A stretch of 64,000 bases of DNA from Haloglomus salinum (GTDB lineage Archaea > Halobacteriota > Halobacteria > Halobacteriales > Haloarculaceae): contig NZ_CP101153.1 in assembly GCF_024298825.1 (NCBI RefSeq), positions 2,728,001-2,792,000 of the forward strand. The letters run 5' to 3'. Position 1 is the first letter of the stretch. Each line of letters begins with the position of its first letter. The notes below the pieces were generated by a model. That model saw only the letters and a program-made list of their open reading frames with translations. It did no database searches and was not told the origin of the DNA. The position numbers and the translations under genes are program-made. Shown in pieces: positions 8,070-16,735 of this stretch.

Positions 8070-9299
8070 ATGGCAGCCAACTCGCTCGCGCCCGATGCCC
8101 CGGATGTCACGTCGTTCGACGCATCGGTCACAGCGTACGACGAGTCCGAGCGGCCCACGGTCGTCCTCTCGGAGACGTACTTCTACCCGGAGGGTGGCGG
8201 TCAGCCGGCCGACCGTGGCACCATCGCGGACGTGGCCGTGACCGACGTGCAGTCCGTCGACGGGCGGGTGGTCCACCGGCTGGCCGAACCACTCCCCGCC
8301 GGCGAGGGCGACTCCGTCGCCTGTACCGTCGATTCCGCGTTCCGCACCTACTGCCGGCGGGCGCACACGGCGAGTCACGTACTGTACGGGGCGGGCAGAC
8401 GGCTGTTCGAGGACCTCGGCTACGGCGGCTTCGGTATCACCGCCCCCGACGTGGACGGGGAGACGGCCAGTGGCGGCAAGGTCCGCGTCGACTTCCGAAC
8501 GCCGACCGATATCGACGACGACGCCCTCGTCGAGCTGGAGCGACTGACGAACCGCGCCGTCTGGGACTCACGAGAGGTCTCCTGGGAGCGCGTCCCCGCC
8601 GACGAGGCGCTCGACCGCGAGGACGTGGCGTTCAACACGAAGACCGAGGAGGGCATCACGGGCGACACCGTGCGCCTCGTCACGGTCGACGGCTGGGACA
8701 TCGCCGCGTGTGGCGGTACGCACGTCGCGAACACCCGCGATATCGGGCCGGTGACGGTGCTGGAACGCTCGAACCCGGGCGAGGGGCTCACCCGGGTCGA
8801 GTTCGCCGTCGGGCCGCGGGCAATCGACCGCCGGGCCGACGACCACCGGGCGGCGCTCCGCGCGGCACGAGCGCTCGGCAGTGCCGTCTCGGACCTCCCC
8901 GAGGCCGTGGCCCGGCTGCAGGACGGGCGGGCCGACCTCGAATCCGAGCTGTCGGCCCTGCGCGAACGGTACGTCGACGCGCGGGTGGCCGCGCTCCGGG
9001 AGGACGTGGTCGAGCGCGACGGCCGGCGCTGGCTCGTCGGCACCGTCGAGGGTGTCGACGCGAACGCGCTGGCCGACCGGGCGGGCACACTGGCCGGCGA
9101 CGCCGCGGCCGTCGTCGCGCTCGTCGCCGACGACGCCTCGCTGGCGGTCGCCACGGACGGTGCCGTCGACGCCGGGGATGTCGTCGACGACGTGACCGAC
9201 CGGTTCGGCGGCGGTGGCGGCGGCTCGCCGACGGTCGCGCAGGCCGGCGGGCTGGACGCGGACCCAGAGGCGGTCGTTGGATTCCTCCGCGGGGAGTGA
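8070..9299 (+). CDS. AlaX-type alanyl-tRNA editing protein with DHHA1 domain
   Basis: Free-standing relative of the alanyl-tRNA synthetase editing domain, expected to deacylate Ser- or Gly-mischarged tRNA-Ala. Seen in the sequence: PEGGGQPADRG near the N-terminus, the zinc-site HxxxH in RRAHTASHVLYG, the second zinc motif CGGTH, and a C-terminal DHHA1 region ending in a glycine run followed by SPTVAQAGG. At 409 residues it is the long form that includes the DHHA1 oligomerisation domain. The ATG at 8070 is preferred to a GTG four codons upstream. There is no synthetase body, so it is not AlaRS itself. Confidence 0.9.
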   Translation: MAANSLAPDAPDVTSFDASVTAYDESERPTVVLSETYFYPEGGGQPADRGTIADVAVTDVQSVDGRVVHRLAEPLPAGEGDSVACTVDSAFRTYCRRAHTASHVLYGAGRRLFEDLGYGGFGITAPDVDGETASGGKVRVDFRTPTDIDDDALVELERLTNRAVWDSREVSWERVPADEALDREDVAFNTKTEEGITGDTVRLVTVDGWDIAACGGTHVANTRDIGPVTVLERSNPGEGLTRVEFAVGPRAIDRRADDHRAALRAARALGSAVSDLPEAVARLQDGRADLESELSALRERYVDARVAALREDVVERDGRRWLVGTVEGVDANALADRAGTLAGDAAAVVALVADDASLAVATDGAVDAGDVVDDVTDRFGGGGGGSPTVAQAGGLDADPEAVVGFLRGE

Positions 9300-9471
9300 G
9301 CCGTTGGACGGAGGCATGGGCTCGCCAGTCGGACGCGGTGTATTCTGGCCCAAAGGCTGAAATTTGCGGCAATCTGCGTCTGTTCGCGAGGTATTCTTAT
9401 GCTTATCGGGGTTGTATGTGAACGTGTAGACGGTTCGGCCCCACTGACGGTCGGCCGTCACAGAGCGACCG
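9300..9471 (+). promoter_or_regulatory. Promoter and leader region of halorhodopsin
   Basis: The AT-richer stretch ggtattcttatgcttatc (about 9391-9408) is the best TATA candidate and implies a leader of roughly 45 nt, unlike the leaderless pattern of many neighbours. Within that leader, 9445-9460 holds the inverted repeat tgacgg-tcgg-ccgtca, 11 bp before the start codon. The role of the inverted repeat is unknown. Confidence 0.45.
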
Positions 9472-10308
9472 ATGTCACCACTCTCCCCATCGACCGGTGC
9501 CGCCCTCGTCCCCCTGCAGGCGAGCCAGGCGGCCGTGTTCGACCGTATCGCCGGCGACCCAGTCCTGAGCGCGTCGCTCTGGGTGAACGTCGCCCTCGCG
9601 GGGCTGTCCATCCTGCTGTTCGTGGCGATGGGCCGCGAGCTGGAGACCGACCGCGCCCGCGCCATCTTCGTCGCGACCCTGCTGGTCCCGCTGGTCTCCA
9701 TCGCCAGCTACCTCGGCATGGTCTCCGGGCTCACCGTCGGCCTCCTCGAGATGCCGGCGGGCCACCCGCTCGCCGGAGCGGAGGTGCTCTCGTTCTGGGG
9801 GCGCTACCTGACGTGGACCCTGTCGACGCCGATGATACTCGTCGCTCTGGGCCTGCTCGCGAACACCGACCGCACGAAGCTGTTCACCGTCGTGACGATG
9901 GATATCGGGATGTGCGTAACGGGGCTGGCGGCCGCCCTCATCACGTCGTCGTACCTCCTGCGCTGGGCGTTCTTCCTGCTGAGCTGTGCGTTCTTCGTCG
10001 TGGTGCTGTACGTGCTACTGGCGGAGTGGCCCGCCGACGCGCGGGCCGCCGGCACGAGCGAGATCTTCGGAACCCTCCGGAACCTGACGGTCGTCCTCTG
10101 GCTGGGCTACCCGGTGCTCTGGGCCCTCGGCGTCGAGGGTATCGCCCTGCTGGACGTGGCCGTCACCTCGTGGGGCTACTCCCTGCTGGACGTGCTCGCG
10201 AAGTACGTCTTCGCGTTCCTGCTGCTCCGGTGGGTCGCCGCCAACGAGGGGGTCGTGGCGGACGCGGGCGAACCGTTCGGCAGTGGTGCCGCACCCGCGG
10301 ACGACTGA
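9472..10308 (+). CDS. hop: Halorhodopsin, light-driven chloride pump
   Basis: Seven-helix retinal protein of 278 residues closely resembling haloarchaeal halorhodopsins. The Schiff-base Lys is K244 in helix G (LLDVLAKYVFAF), with the counter-ion Asp240. Helix C reads GRYLTWTLSTPMILVALGLL, giving Thr114, Ser118 and Ala125 at the bacteriorhodopsin positions 85, 89 and 96. This T-S-A pattern marks an inward chloride pump rather than a proton pump (D-T-D) or sensory rhodopsin. Helices D-F carry the typical MDIGMCVTGLAAALITSS, EWPADARAAGT and WLGYPVLWALGVEGI. A CaCA-type exchanger follows 45 bp downstream. No bat- or crtY/blh-like gene is adjacent. Confidence 0.97.
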   Translation: MSPLSPSTGAALVPLQASQAAVFDRIAGDPVLSASLWVNVALAGLSILLFVAMGRELETDRARAIFVATLLVPLVSIASYLGMVSGLTVGLLEMPAGHPLAGAEVLSFWGRYLTWTLSTPMILVALGLLANTDRTKLFTVVTMDIGMCVTGLAAALITSSYLLRWAFFLLSCAFFVVVLYVLLAEWPADARAAGTSEIFGTLRNLTVVLWLGYPVLWALGVEGIALLDVAVTSWGYSLLDVLAKYVFAFLLLRWVAANEGVVADAGEPFGSGAAPADD

Positions 10309-10353
10309 CTCCCCGGAACCGTCCACCCACGCTTATCTTCCGGCCCGGTGTCG

Positions 10354-11349
10354 ATGCAGCCAGTGGCCGTCTCGCTCTCCCTGCTCGGCACGCTCGTTCT
10401 CGGGGCCGTGGCGCTGGGCGTCCTCGTCCGGGCGGCGGGCGTGGTCGTCGACCGGGCGACCCGGCTCGCGACCTCCTTCGACGTGGACGAGGAACTGGTC
10501 GCGATGACGGTCGTTGCACTCGGGACGAGTCTCCCGGAGATCGCGACCGGCGTCATCGCCAGCGCCGGCATCCTCGCGGGGACGCTGGACCCCGTGGTCG
10601 CCTCGGCGACGGTGCTGGGCAGCAACACCGGGAGTTCGACCGTCCAGCAACTGCTCCTGTTCGGCATCTTCCTCGTCGGCTACGGCCGGCTCGACCTGAC
10701 CACATCGTTCGTCCGCGCCCGATACCTCCCGATGCTCGGTTCGCTGGCGCTGTTGCTCGTGCTGTCAGCCGATGGCCACCTCTCCCGACTCGAGGGACTC
10801 GTGCTCGTCGGCGCGTACGGGGCCTACTTCGCCTACAGCTACACCCGACGACAGCGGACACGGGGGCTTCCCGAGGCCAGGAGTGCCACACCGGGCCGCG
10901 ATGCCGCGGTCGGGGCCGCCGCCCTCGTCGCCGTGCTAGTGGCCTCGTTCGTCGTCCTCGACACGGTCGACGTGGTCGTCCAGCGCCTCGCACTCGGCGG
11001 GTCGATGCTCGGGGTCGTCACAATCGGCGTCGCGGCGGCACTCCCCGAGTTGAGTGTGGTCCGGGAGGCCATCCGTCGGCGTACCCCGACGCTGGCACTC
11101 GGGACGCTCGTCGGGAGCAACGTCGTCAACTCGCTCGTCGGCCTCGGCCTCGGCGCGACCATCTCGACCTACCAGGTTCCGCAGTCCGTGATACTCTGGG
11201 ACCTGCCGTTCAAACTCCTCGTCGGCGTCGGGCTGCTGGTGCAGGTCCGCCAGCGGTCGGGCGGGCTCGGGCGCGGCGAGGGGACCACGCTACTGGTGCT
11301 GTATCTGGTCTTCATCGCCGGTCGGCTGCTGCTGTTCGCCGGGCAGTGA
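10354..11349 (+). CDS. Sodium/calcium exchanger (CaCA) family membrane protein
   Basis: Predicted cation exchanger with about ten membrane segments (331 residues). The two inverted alpha-repeats of the family are visible: VALGTSLPEIATG with GSNTGSS in the first half, and AALPELSVVREA with GSNVVNSLVGLG in the second. The acidic residue in each SLPE/ALPE motif is expected to bind the cation. The transported ions (Na+, Ca2+, K+ or H+) cannot be told. The ATG at 10354 is used; a GTG two codons upstream is equally possible. It follows hop closely on the same strand and may be co-transcribed with it. Confidence 0.88.
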   Translation: MQPVAVSLSLLGTLVLGAVALGVLVRAAGVVVDRATRLATSFDVDEELVAMTVVALGTSLPEIATGVIASAGILAGTLDPVVASATVLGSNTGSSTVQQLLLFGIFLVGYGRLDLTTSFVRARYLPMLGSLALLLVLSADGHLSRLEGLVLVGAYGAYFAYSYTRRQRTRGLPEARSATPGRDAAVGAAALVAVLVASFVVLDTVDVVVQRLALGGSMLGVVTIGVAAALPELSVVREAIRRRTPTLALGTLVGSNVVNSLVGLGLGATISTYQVPQSVILWDLPFKLLVGVGLLVQVRQRSGGLGRGEGTTLLVLYLVFIAGRLLLFAGQ

Positions 11350-11409
11350 CCGTGCCCGAGCAGTGACCTGCCCCGGGATTCTTGATGGCCCGTCGCCCAC
11401 GGCAGTACC

Positions 11410-11802
11410 ATGACCGACGACCCGACGGCCAACGACGCTGCGGCGTTCTCGGACCTCATCGGGCTGGAGTTCACCGATATCGAGGAGGGGTACAGCCGCG
11501 GGGAACTGGACGTGACCGACCGCCTCCGAAACCCCCACGGTGTCCTCCACGGGGCGGTCGCGTACGCCATGGCCGATACGGGGATGGGTGCTGCACTCTA
11601 CCCGGGACTCGGTGCCGACGAACTCTGCGCGACCATCGAGGTCAAGATCAGCTATCTGGAGCCGGTCTCCGAGGGAACGCTCGTCTGCGAGACGACGGTC
11701 ACGAAGCGTGGCCGGACGGTTGCGTACCTCGAATCCGACGTGACGGTGGACGGGGAGTCAATCGCCAGAGCGACCGGCTCGTACTCCATCTTCGAGTCCT
11801 GA
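11410..11802 (+). CDS. PaaI-like hotdog-fold thioesterase
   Basis: Protein of 130 residues with the single hotdog domain of PaaI/YdiI-type acyl-CoA thioesterases. The key stretch NPHGVLHGAVAYAMADTGMGAAL covers the active-site loop (HGxxxHGG-like) and the start of the hot-dog helix, followed by the beta strand block TIEVKISYLEPV. Such enzymes hydrolyse aryl- or acyl-CoA; the substrate is not determined by sequence. The ATG at 11410 is the natural start. It lies 60 bp after the exchanger on the same strand. Confidence 0.88.
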   Translation: MTDDPTANDAAAFSDLIGLEFTDIEEGYSRGELDVTDRLRNPHGVLHGAVAYAMADTGMGAALYPGLGADELCATIEVKISYLEPVSEGTLVCETTVTKRGRTVAYLESDVTVDGESIARATGSYSIFES

Positions 11803-11914
11803 CCCGCGGCCGGCAGCGAGGTCCCGGCCGAGGCAGGTATGCGCCGTGTGTCCCGGACACACCTCGAGAATCCGGAGTAGACACCTTCTTGAATCAGGAC
11901 GAGAACCCTCAGAT

Positions 11915-12064
11915 ATGAGCGCCACGGTAGCCTACGCACTCATCGGCATCACCGTCCTGGCCATCTTCGCGGTCGGGGCGGCAGGCTGGTGGATGACCGA
12001 GAAGACGCTCGGGGAGGACGAGGAGGACGACCACGAGCCGCCGACGGGCGGCAGCGCGGTCTGA
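11915..12064 (+). CDS. Small single-pass membrane protein
   Basis: 49-residue protein with one transmembrane helix (about residues 5-28: VAYALIGITVLAIFAVGAAGWW) and a short acidic tail (EDEEDDHEPPTGG). Such tiny acidic-tailed membrane proteins are common in haloarchaea but have no known function. The ATG at 11915 is chosen because the hydrophobic helix starts right after it; the frame extends upstream without similarity. It lies between the thioesterase and MFS genes on the same strand. Confidence 0.65.
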   Translation: MSATVAYALIGITVLAIFAVGAAGWWMTEKTLGEDEEDDHEPPTGGSAV

Positions 12065-12147
12065 CTCGCTGACCGGGCCCGCGCTGCCGGCGCCCGTCGC
12101 CGCGGCGGACCGGGCCGCACAAGTGGCCCCTGTTCCTCGCTCCGATA

Positions 12148-13401
12148 GTGACCGCTGTCGACGAGCGGCCCGGCTACGGCAGGCGGATGCTGGCCATCCT
12201 CCTGCTCGGGTGGGCCGTCCTGCAGGGTGGCCGGTTCATCCTGAGCCCGCTGTTGCCGGCCATCATCGACGACCTCTCGCTGACCTCCGCCACTGCCGGT
12301 CTCGCCCTGACGGTGTTCCAGGCGGTGTACGCCGTCACCCAGTACCCGAGCGGTCGGCTCTCCGACGAGTGGTCGCGCGCGACGCTCATCCTCCCCGGCC
12401 TTGGCGTCCTTGCGGTGGCCTTCCTCGCCATCGGCGCGGCGCCGAACTACCTCGCGTTCGTCGCGGGAGCGGTGCTACTCGGGGTCGGGAAGGGTATCTA
12501 CGTCACCCCGTCGCGCGCGTTGCTGTCGGACCTGTTCGTCGAGCGGCGAGGCCGCGCACTCGGCATCTACACCGCCGGGACCGACCTCGGCGGCCTGGTC
12601 GCGGCGGGCGTCGCGGCGCTCGTCCTCGCGACGACGCTCCCGGCCGTGGGGCTCCCGGCCGACCTTCACGCCGCGCTGGAGGCGGCCGGCTGGCGGACCC
12701 CCTTCCTCCCCATCGCGGGCCTGCTGGCGCTCGCCACGCTGCTGTACGTGTGGTGGAATCGTGAGCCGTACCGGACGGGGCCGGCGTCGCTGGAACTCCG
12801 CGCGACGGTCCGGCGACTGGCGACCACACGCGAGCAGCGCGAGGTCCTGGCCGCGTACGCACTGTTCTACTTCATGGTCGGCGGCTGGATCAACTTCCTG
12901 CCGACCTACCTCAACGTCGCGAAGGGGATCCCCGAAGCGGTCGCGTCGGCCGGATTCGCGCTCGTGTTCCTCACCGGAATCGGGACGAAGCCGGCAGCCG
13001 GGTGGCTCTCGGACCGGTTCCCGCGCCGTGCCGTCTCCGTCGCGGGGCTACTGCTGGCGACCGCGGCGCTGGCAGGCGTGGTCCTTGCCTCGTCGGTAGC
13101 GGCGCTCGCGGCCTGCGTGGTCGTGCTGGCGCTGGGTTACAAGACCCAGTTCCCCATCGTCGACGCTATCCTGCTGGAGGCGGCGCCCGACGAGAACATG
13201 GGTGGGGACCTCGGGGCGGCCCGGGCGCTGTTCCTCGGCGTCGGCAGTCTCGGGCCCGCGTACGTCGGCATCGCCGCCTCCCTGGCGGGCTACGAGGTCG
13301 CGTTCGCGGGACTCGCGGTCTGCCTCCTCGTCGCCGCCGGCATCATCGGTCGCCAGCACCGGCGCCGCCGGGCCGCGACGGCCGCCCCTGCCGGCGACTG
13401 A
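12148..13401 (+). CDS. Major facilitator superfamily transporter
   Basis: Secondary transporter of 417 residues with about 12 hydrophobic segments and a central cytosolic loop (about residues 205-235). The signature loop between helices 2 and 3 reads QYPSGRLSDEWSRA, and the matching loop in the second half reads KPAAGWLSDRFPRRA, both close to the MFS G-x-L-(S/A)-D-R pattern. The substrate is unknown. A GTG at 12148 gives MTAVDERPGYG directly before helix 1; no ATG start fits as well. An A-rich, TATA-like stretch lies about 28 bp upstream. Confidence 0.88.
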   Translation: MTAVDERPGYGRRMLAILLLGWAVLQGGRFILSPLLPAIIDDLSLTSATAGLALTVFQAVYAVTQYPSGRLSDEWSRATLILPGLGVLAVAFLAIGAAPNYLAFVAGAVLLGVGKGIYVTPSRALLSDLFVERRGRALGIYTAGTDLGGLVAAGVAALVLATTLPAVGLPADLHAALEAAGWRTPFLPIAGLLALATLLYVWWNREPYRTGPASLELRATVRRLATTREQREVLAAYALFYFMVGGWINFLPTYLNVAKGIPEAVASAGFALVFLTGIGTKPAAGWLSDRFPRRAVSVAGLLLATAALAGVVLASSVAALAACVVVLALGYKTQFPIVDAILLEAAPDENMGGDLGAARALFLGVGSLGPAYVGIAASLAGYEVAFAGLAVCLLVAAGIIGRQHRRRRAATAAPAGD

Positions 13402-13567
13402 ATAACCGTCGGATGGTACGAGATGGTTCTGTATGGTCGGGTTAATCAAATCGCCGTCTATGTTCTGCAATGGTCTCATGGTGCTGTGGGCAGAGTGTAG
13501 AGTGAACGCCTGGGAATCACTCGGTGGGGACACGGGTGGACTCCGGGTGGATGATACGACAGCCAAC

Positions 13568-14713
13568 ATGAAACTGACACGCACATCTGCCGTCCTCGTG
13601 ACGGCACTGGTGGTGGCCCTCGCAGCAGTGGCCCTCCCTGCGGCCGGTAGTCTCGTAACGCCGGGCGACGCGCCCGAACCGGATACGAAGAACCGCGAGC
13701 CCACTTCCGGGGCGGACTTCCAGGTCCGGCCCGACGACCCCACTCCCGATACCACGACGGCCTACACGATGCTCTCTCGCGGGAAGGGCCCCTGGGACGG
13801 GAGCGAGGGGCTCCAGCAGATCGACTACTACAAGATCACGACCCAGGAGACGCGGTTCAAGGACTGCGCCCCGAGCGACGCGCAGGCGTTCGGTATCGAC
13901 CGTGACAACGACGCCGAGGGGACGAAGACCGACACCGGGCTCCTCCGGCATATGGAGCAGTACTCCGTCAGCGGCCGCATCATCGCGGTGGACATCTACG
14001 ACGATGGTGACCTGGGTGGGTCCCCGACCTACCTCAACGACACCGACGAGACGGTGGCGAAGCTCGCCAACTGCGTCGTCACGCCCTCCGACCCCGGCTG
14101 GTACCAGTTCAAGGGCTACGTGAACGGCACCAACTACCAGGGCAACTTCCAGGAGGTCCTGCTGTACTCGAAGTACTTCTACATCTGTGACTGCTCCTCC
14201 GAGGCTGAAGCAGAGGAGCAGCTCGGGCCGAAGCCGTACAGCGAGAGCGACTCGACCGGCGGCGGTTCGTCGGGTGGGACCTCCGAGACGACTGCGACAC
14301 CCACCGCGACGGCGACCCCGGAGCGTGGCGGCTCGTCGGGTGGTTCGTCGGAGACGACCGCGACGGCCACGGCGACCGCGACACCGACCACGACGGCTAC
14401 GGCGACCGCGACACCGACCACGACGGCTACGGCGACCACGACGCCCGCTCGGAGTGGCGGGGGGTCGTCGGGCGGCTCGTCTGCTTCGACCGCGACGGCC
14501 ACCGCAGCCAGTGGTGGCGCGAACACCGCGACGGCTACGGCCGCACAGAGCGGCGGGGGCGGTGGTGCCTCCGGGCAGCAGGCCGGCGGTGGCGCCCGGA
14601 GCGGAAGCCAGGAGCGCGTGACACCGACAGCCGGGAGCGGTCCCGGGTTCGGCGCGGTCGCGGCGCTGGGCGGGCTGCTCGCACTCGGTCTGTTCGCGCG
14701 CCGGCGGGACTGA
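13568..14713 (+). CDS. Secreted surface protein with PGF-CTERM tail
   Basis: Secreted protein of 381 residues with a Sec signal peptide (about residues 1-26, LVVALAAVALPAAG). The globular part (about 50-215) contains several Cys (KDCAP, NCVV, ICDCSS) and no domain I recognise. It is followed by a long Thr/Ala/Ser/Gly-rich linker, likely O-glycosylated in the S-layer. The C-terminus SGPGFGAVAALGGLLALGLF followed by ARRRD is a PGF-CTERM signal, processed by archaeosortase A, whose gene ends at 384. The linker contains an exact 30-bp tandem duplication. The ATG at 13568 is chosen because the signal peptide follows it directly. Confidence 0.88.
   Translation: MKLTRTSAVLVTALVVALAAVALPAAGSLVTPGDAPEPDTKNREPTSGADFQVRPDDPTPDTTTAYTMLSRGKGPWDGSEGLQQIDYYKITTQETRFKDCAPSDAQAFGIDRDNDAEGTKTDTGLLRHMEQYSVSGRIIAVDIYDDGDLGGSPTYLNDTDETVAKLANCVVTPSDPGWYQFKGYVNGTNYQGNFQEVLLYSKYFYICDCSSEAEAEEQLGPKPYSESDSTGGGSSGGTSETTATPTATATPERGGSSGGSSETTATATATATPTTTATATATPTTTATATTTPARSGGGSSGGSSASTATATAASGGANTATATAAQSGGGGGASGQQAGGGARSGSQERVTPTAGSGPGFGAVAALGGLLALGLFARRRD
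14371..14430 (+). repeat. 30-bp exact tandem duplication in PGF-CTERM protein linker
   Basis: The 30-base unit starting ggcgaccgcgacaccgacca occurs at 14371-14400 and again, identical, at 14401-14430, in frame, encoding Ala/Thr/Pro repeats of the cell-wall-spanning linker. A partial third copy follows. It is probably a slippage-prone site that alters linker length. Confidence 0.9.
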
Positions 14714-14714
14714 G

Positions 14715-15392
14715 TCACTCCCCGCCGCGCTGGTGGTACTCCTCGAGGATCGACGACAACATCGTCGACTCGGCCTTCCGAAGGTGTTCGTCGACGGTGG
14801 AGGGTGCGAGCCCGAGTTCGTCGGCCAGCTCCGTCTGCGTGATGCCTCGCGGGATGCGGTAGTAGCCACGGTCGACGGCGGTCTCGAAGATCTCGCGCTG
14901 GCGGTCGGTCAGGAGCGAGCGGGCGTCCTTGCGGCCGGGCGTGTACCGCCCGACCTCCTCGACGGTCACACGCACGTCGTCGGGAACGGCGGCGAGCGCG
15001 TTCCGGAGGGTGGCGTGCTGGCCGACGATGCGGACCCTGAGACTTCCGTCGCCGCGGAACCGGATGGGAGTCTCGACGATGAGCGCGTGGTCGTACGGCA
15101 GCCCCAGCAGCGTCCCGTCGGGGTCGTTCGAGGCGAGGTGGGCGTAGCAGTAGAACCGGCCCTCGTCGTCGGGGTCGGTCACGTCGTAGTCCAGCAGCCC
15201 CTCGCCCTGGATGGCTGCGACTGCAGCCTCGGGGTCGCCTTTCAGCCGGTAGAGGAGCGCGCCCGTGCCGTCGCTGTACGCGTCGACGTGATGGAGGAGT
15301 TCCCGCGTGACCTCCGGTTCCGAGGCCAGCCGACCGTCTACCGGATGGATACCCTGCTCGCCCGGAGTCAGTACGAGGTCGAAGTAGCGCAT
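14715..15392 (-). CDS. HTH_10 (BAT-type) transcriptional regulator
   Basis: 225-residue regulator of the haloarchaeal BAT family. The C-terminal helix-turn-helix HTH_10 is clear: SLLTDRQREIFETAVDRGYY, then IPRGITQTELADELGLAPST and VDEHLRKAESTMLSSIL. The N-terminal about 150 residues form a GAF-like BAT ligand domain that begins MRYFDLVLTP. Members control processes such as phototrophy, DMSO respiration and stress; this one's target is unknown. It converges with the PGF-CTERM gene (one base between the stop codons) and is divergent from the cupin gene. Its own start at 15392 is an ATG. Confidence 0.9.
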   Translation of the reverse strand: MRYFDLVLTPGEQGIHPVDGRLASEPEVTRELLHHVDAYSDGTGALLYRLKGDPEAAVAAIQGEGLLDYDVTDPDDEGRFYCYAHLASNDPDGTLLGLPYDHALIVETPIRFRGDGSLRVRIVGQHATLRNALAAVPDDVRVTVEEVGRYTPGRKDARSLLTDRQREIFETAVDRGYYRIPRGITQTELADELGLAPSTVDEHLRKAESTMLSSILEEYHQRGGE

Positions 15393-15524
15393 CTCACCAC
15401 CAGTGGCCGACGGGTTCTCGGGGTCGGTACACCGTGTGGACTCGCGCGGGGTGGTTAACGGTTCCGACGCCGAGACCTCCCGCGCCGGTCGGGTACCGGC
15501 GTTCGTCCCCCGCCGACCCCGACT

Positions 15525-15531
15525 GTTTATG
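15525..15531 (+). promoter_or_regulatory. TATA box of the cupin gene
   Basis: The sequence gtttatg is centred 27 bp before the ATG at 15555, the canonical spacing for a leaderless haloarchaeal transcript, and is the only AT-rich patch in this gap. Confidence 0.6.
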
Positions 15532-15554
15532 CGGTCTCCACTCCCTTTCCGGGT

Positions 15555-16094
15555 ATGGAGAAGGTCGCCATCGACGATGTCGAGACCCAGAACAGCCCGC
15601 TCGGCGTTCACAGCCTCCGGAAGCCGGTCTCCTCGGCGCTCGGGACCGAGCATTTCGCGATGAACTACTTCGAACTCCAGCCCGAGGAGTCGTTTTCCGG
15701 CGGGCTCCACACCCACCACGACCAGGAGGAGGTCTTCTACGTGATGGAGGGGAGCGTCGAGTTCGAGGTCCTGGCGTCGCAACGCGACGCCGAACGGTCG
15801 AGCGGGGAGCGGAGCGACCCGCGAGACATCTCGGAGCGCGAGACGGTGCTGGTCGAGGCGGGTGAACTCATCCGGTTCGCGCCCGGTGAGTACCAGACCG
15901 GCTGGAACCACGGTGACGAGACGGTCTCGGGCTGGGCGCTCGGCGCGCCCGGCGCACAGCACGACTGGGACGAACTGGAGTCGGTCGTCGACTGCCGTGA
16001 GTGCGGTGAGGAGACGCCCCACGCGACGACTATCAACGAGGAGGGCCGCTTTGCCTTCACCTGCAACGAGTGCGGGACCTCGTTCTCGATGTAG
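15555..16094 (+). CDS. Cupin-domain protein with C-terminal zinc ribbon
   Basis: 179-residue protein with a cupin barrel in the first two-thirds. GGLHTHHDQEEVFYVMEGSV matches cupin motif 1 with the metal-binding His and Glu, and FAPGEYQTGWNHG matches motif 2. The last about 45 residues hold two Cys pairs (CRECGEE and CNECGTS) that form a zinc ribbon, an addition seen in haloarchaeal cupins. Enzymatic or binding function is unknown. The ATG at 15555 has a TATA element at the right distance. It stands opposite the HTH_10 regulator, which could control it. Confidence 0.87.
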   Translation: MEKVAIDDVETQNSPLGVHSLRKPVSSALGTEHFAMNYFELQPEESFSGGLHTHHDQEEVFYVMEGSVEFEVLASQRDAERSSGERSDPRDISERETVLVEAGELIRFAPGEYQTGWNHGDETVSGWALGAPGAQHDWDELESVVDCRECGEETPHATTINEEGRFAFTCNECGTSFSM

Positions 16095-16186
16095 GGCGGG
16101 TGGGGTTGTTGCTGTGAGTGGACTTGCTTCGAGGCTCTCGCGTTCCCTCACGGTGACGGCAACCACGGCGACGACCGACACCTAGA

Positions 16187-16205
16187 CGAAGCCCTCGCGT
16201 TCTCG
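16187..16205 (-). repeat. Dispersed repeat, left-end motif (copy 1)
   Basis: The 19-mer cgaagccctcgcgttctcg is identical to bases 30892-30910, and similarity continues for several more bases on the right. Both copies lie in gene-free DNA. Related sequences in inverted orientation (right ends) lie near 16736, 16787 and 31114. Confidence 0.75.
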
Positions 16206-16210
16206 ACCTT

Positions 16211-16232
16211 CCGTCAGAGCAAGCTCTGACGG
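16211..16232. repeat. Perfect 10-bp inverted repeat
   Basis: ccgtcagagc and gctctgacgg pair perfectly around a two-base centre (aa). It sits beside the dispersed repeat motif and could form a cruciform or RNA hairpin. Confidence 0.8.
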
Positions 16233-16735
16233 CTTCTCGCTCGCTTCGCTCGCGAGAACTCCGGGACTCGCTGCGCTCCTCGGTCGCTCACTGCGTTCGC
16301 TCCCTGCGGTGCTTGCTTCGTCCGGGATGGGTCGAGAGCGCTCGCCCTTCGAGTCCGCCAGGGACATGGATTGTGTCACGGGGGCGGCGGCCCTGCCCTT
16401 CCCCGGGTCGCGCGGCACTCGCGGGCAAGCCGCTCGGCACGTGCTCCCGGCCGGAGAGCGGTGGATCGGCTGGCCGGTTCCGGAATCAGGAAGCGCGCTC
16501 GCGCCACTGCCGTGGAGGCCGCGAGCGCGAGTGAGCGTGCCGGAACACGCGCGGTGCGAGCGCGGGGAGGTGTGGGGACACTAGCGCTCCGGTGGAACCA
16601 CCACGCGCAGACGCTCGGCCCAACCAGCAACAGGGCGGGACTGAAAGGGGCCGCCCGCTCGACCCAGCCCGGAGGAAGCAAGCACCGCAGCGCGAACGGA
16701 GCGAGCGCGAGGAGCGCAGCGACTCCCGGCCGGTC

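Noticed and set aside
9399-11366. Long plus-strand frame spanning halorhodopsin and exchanger in another frame
   Set aside because: Arg/Pro/Gly-rich translation; the halorhodopsin and exchanger frames have clear family motifs.
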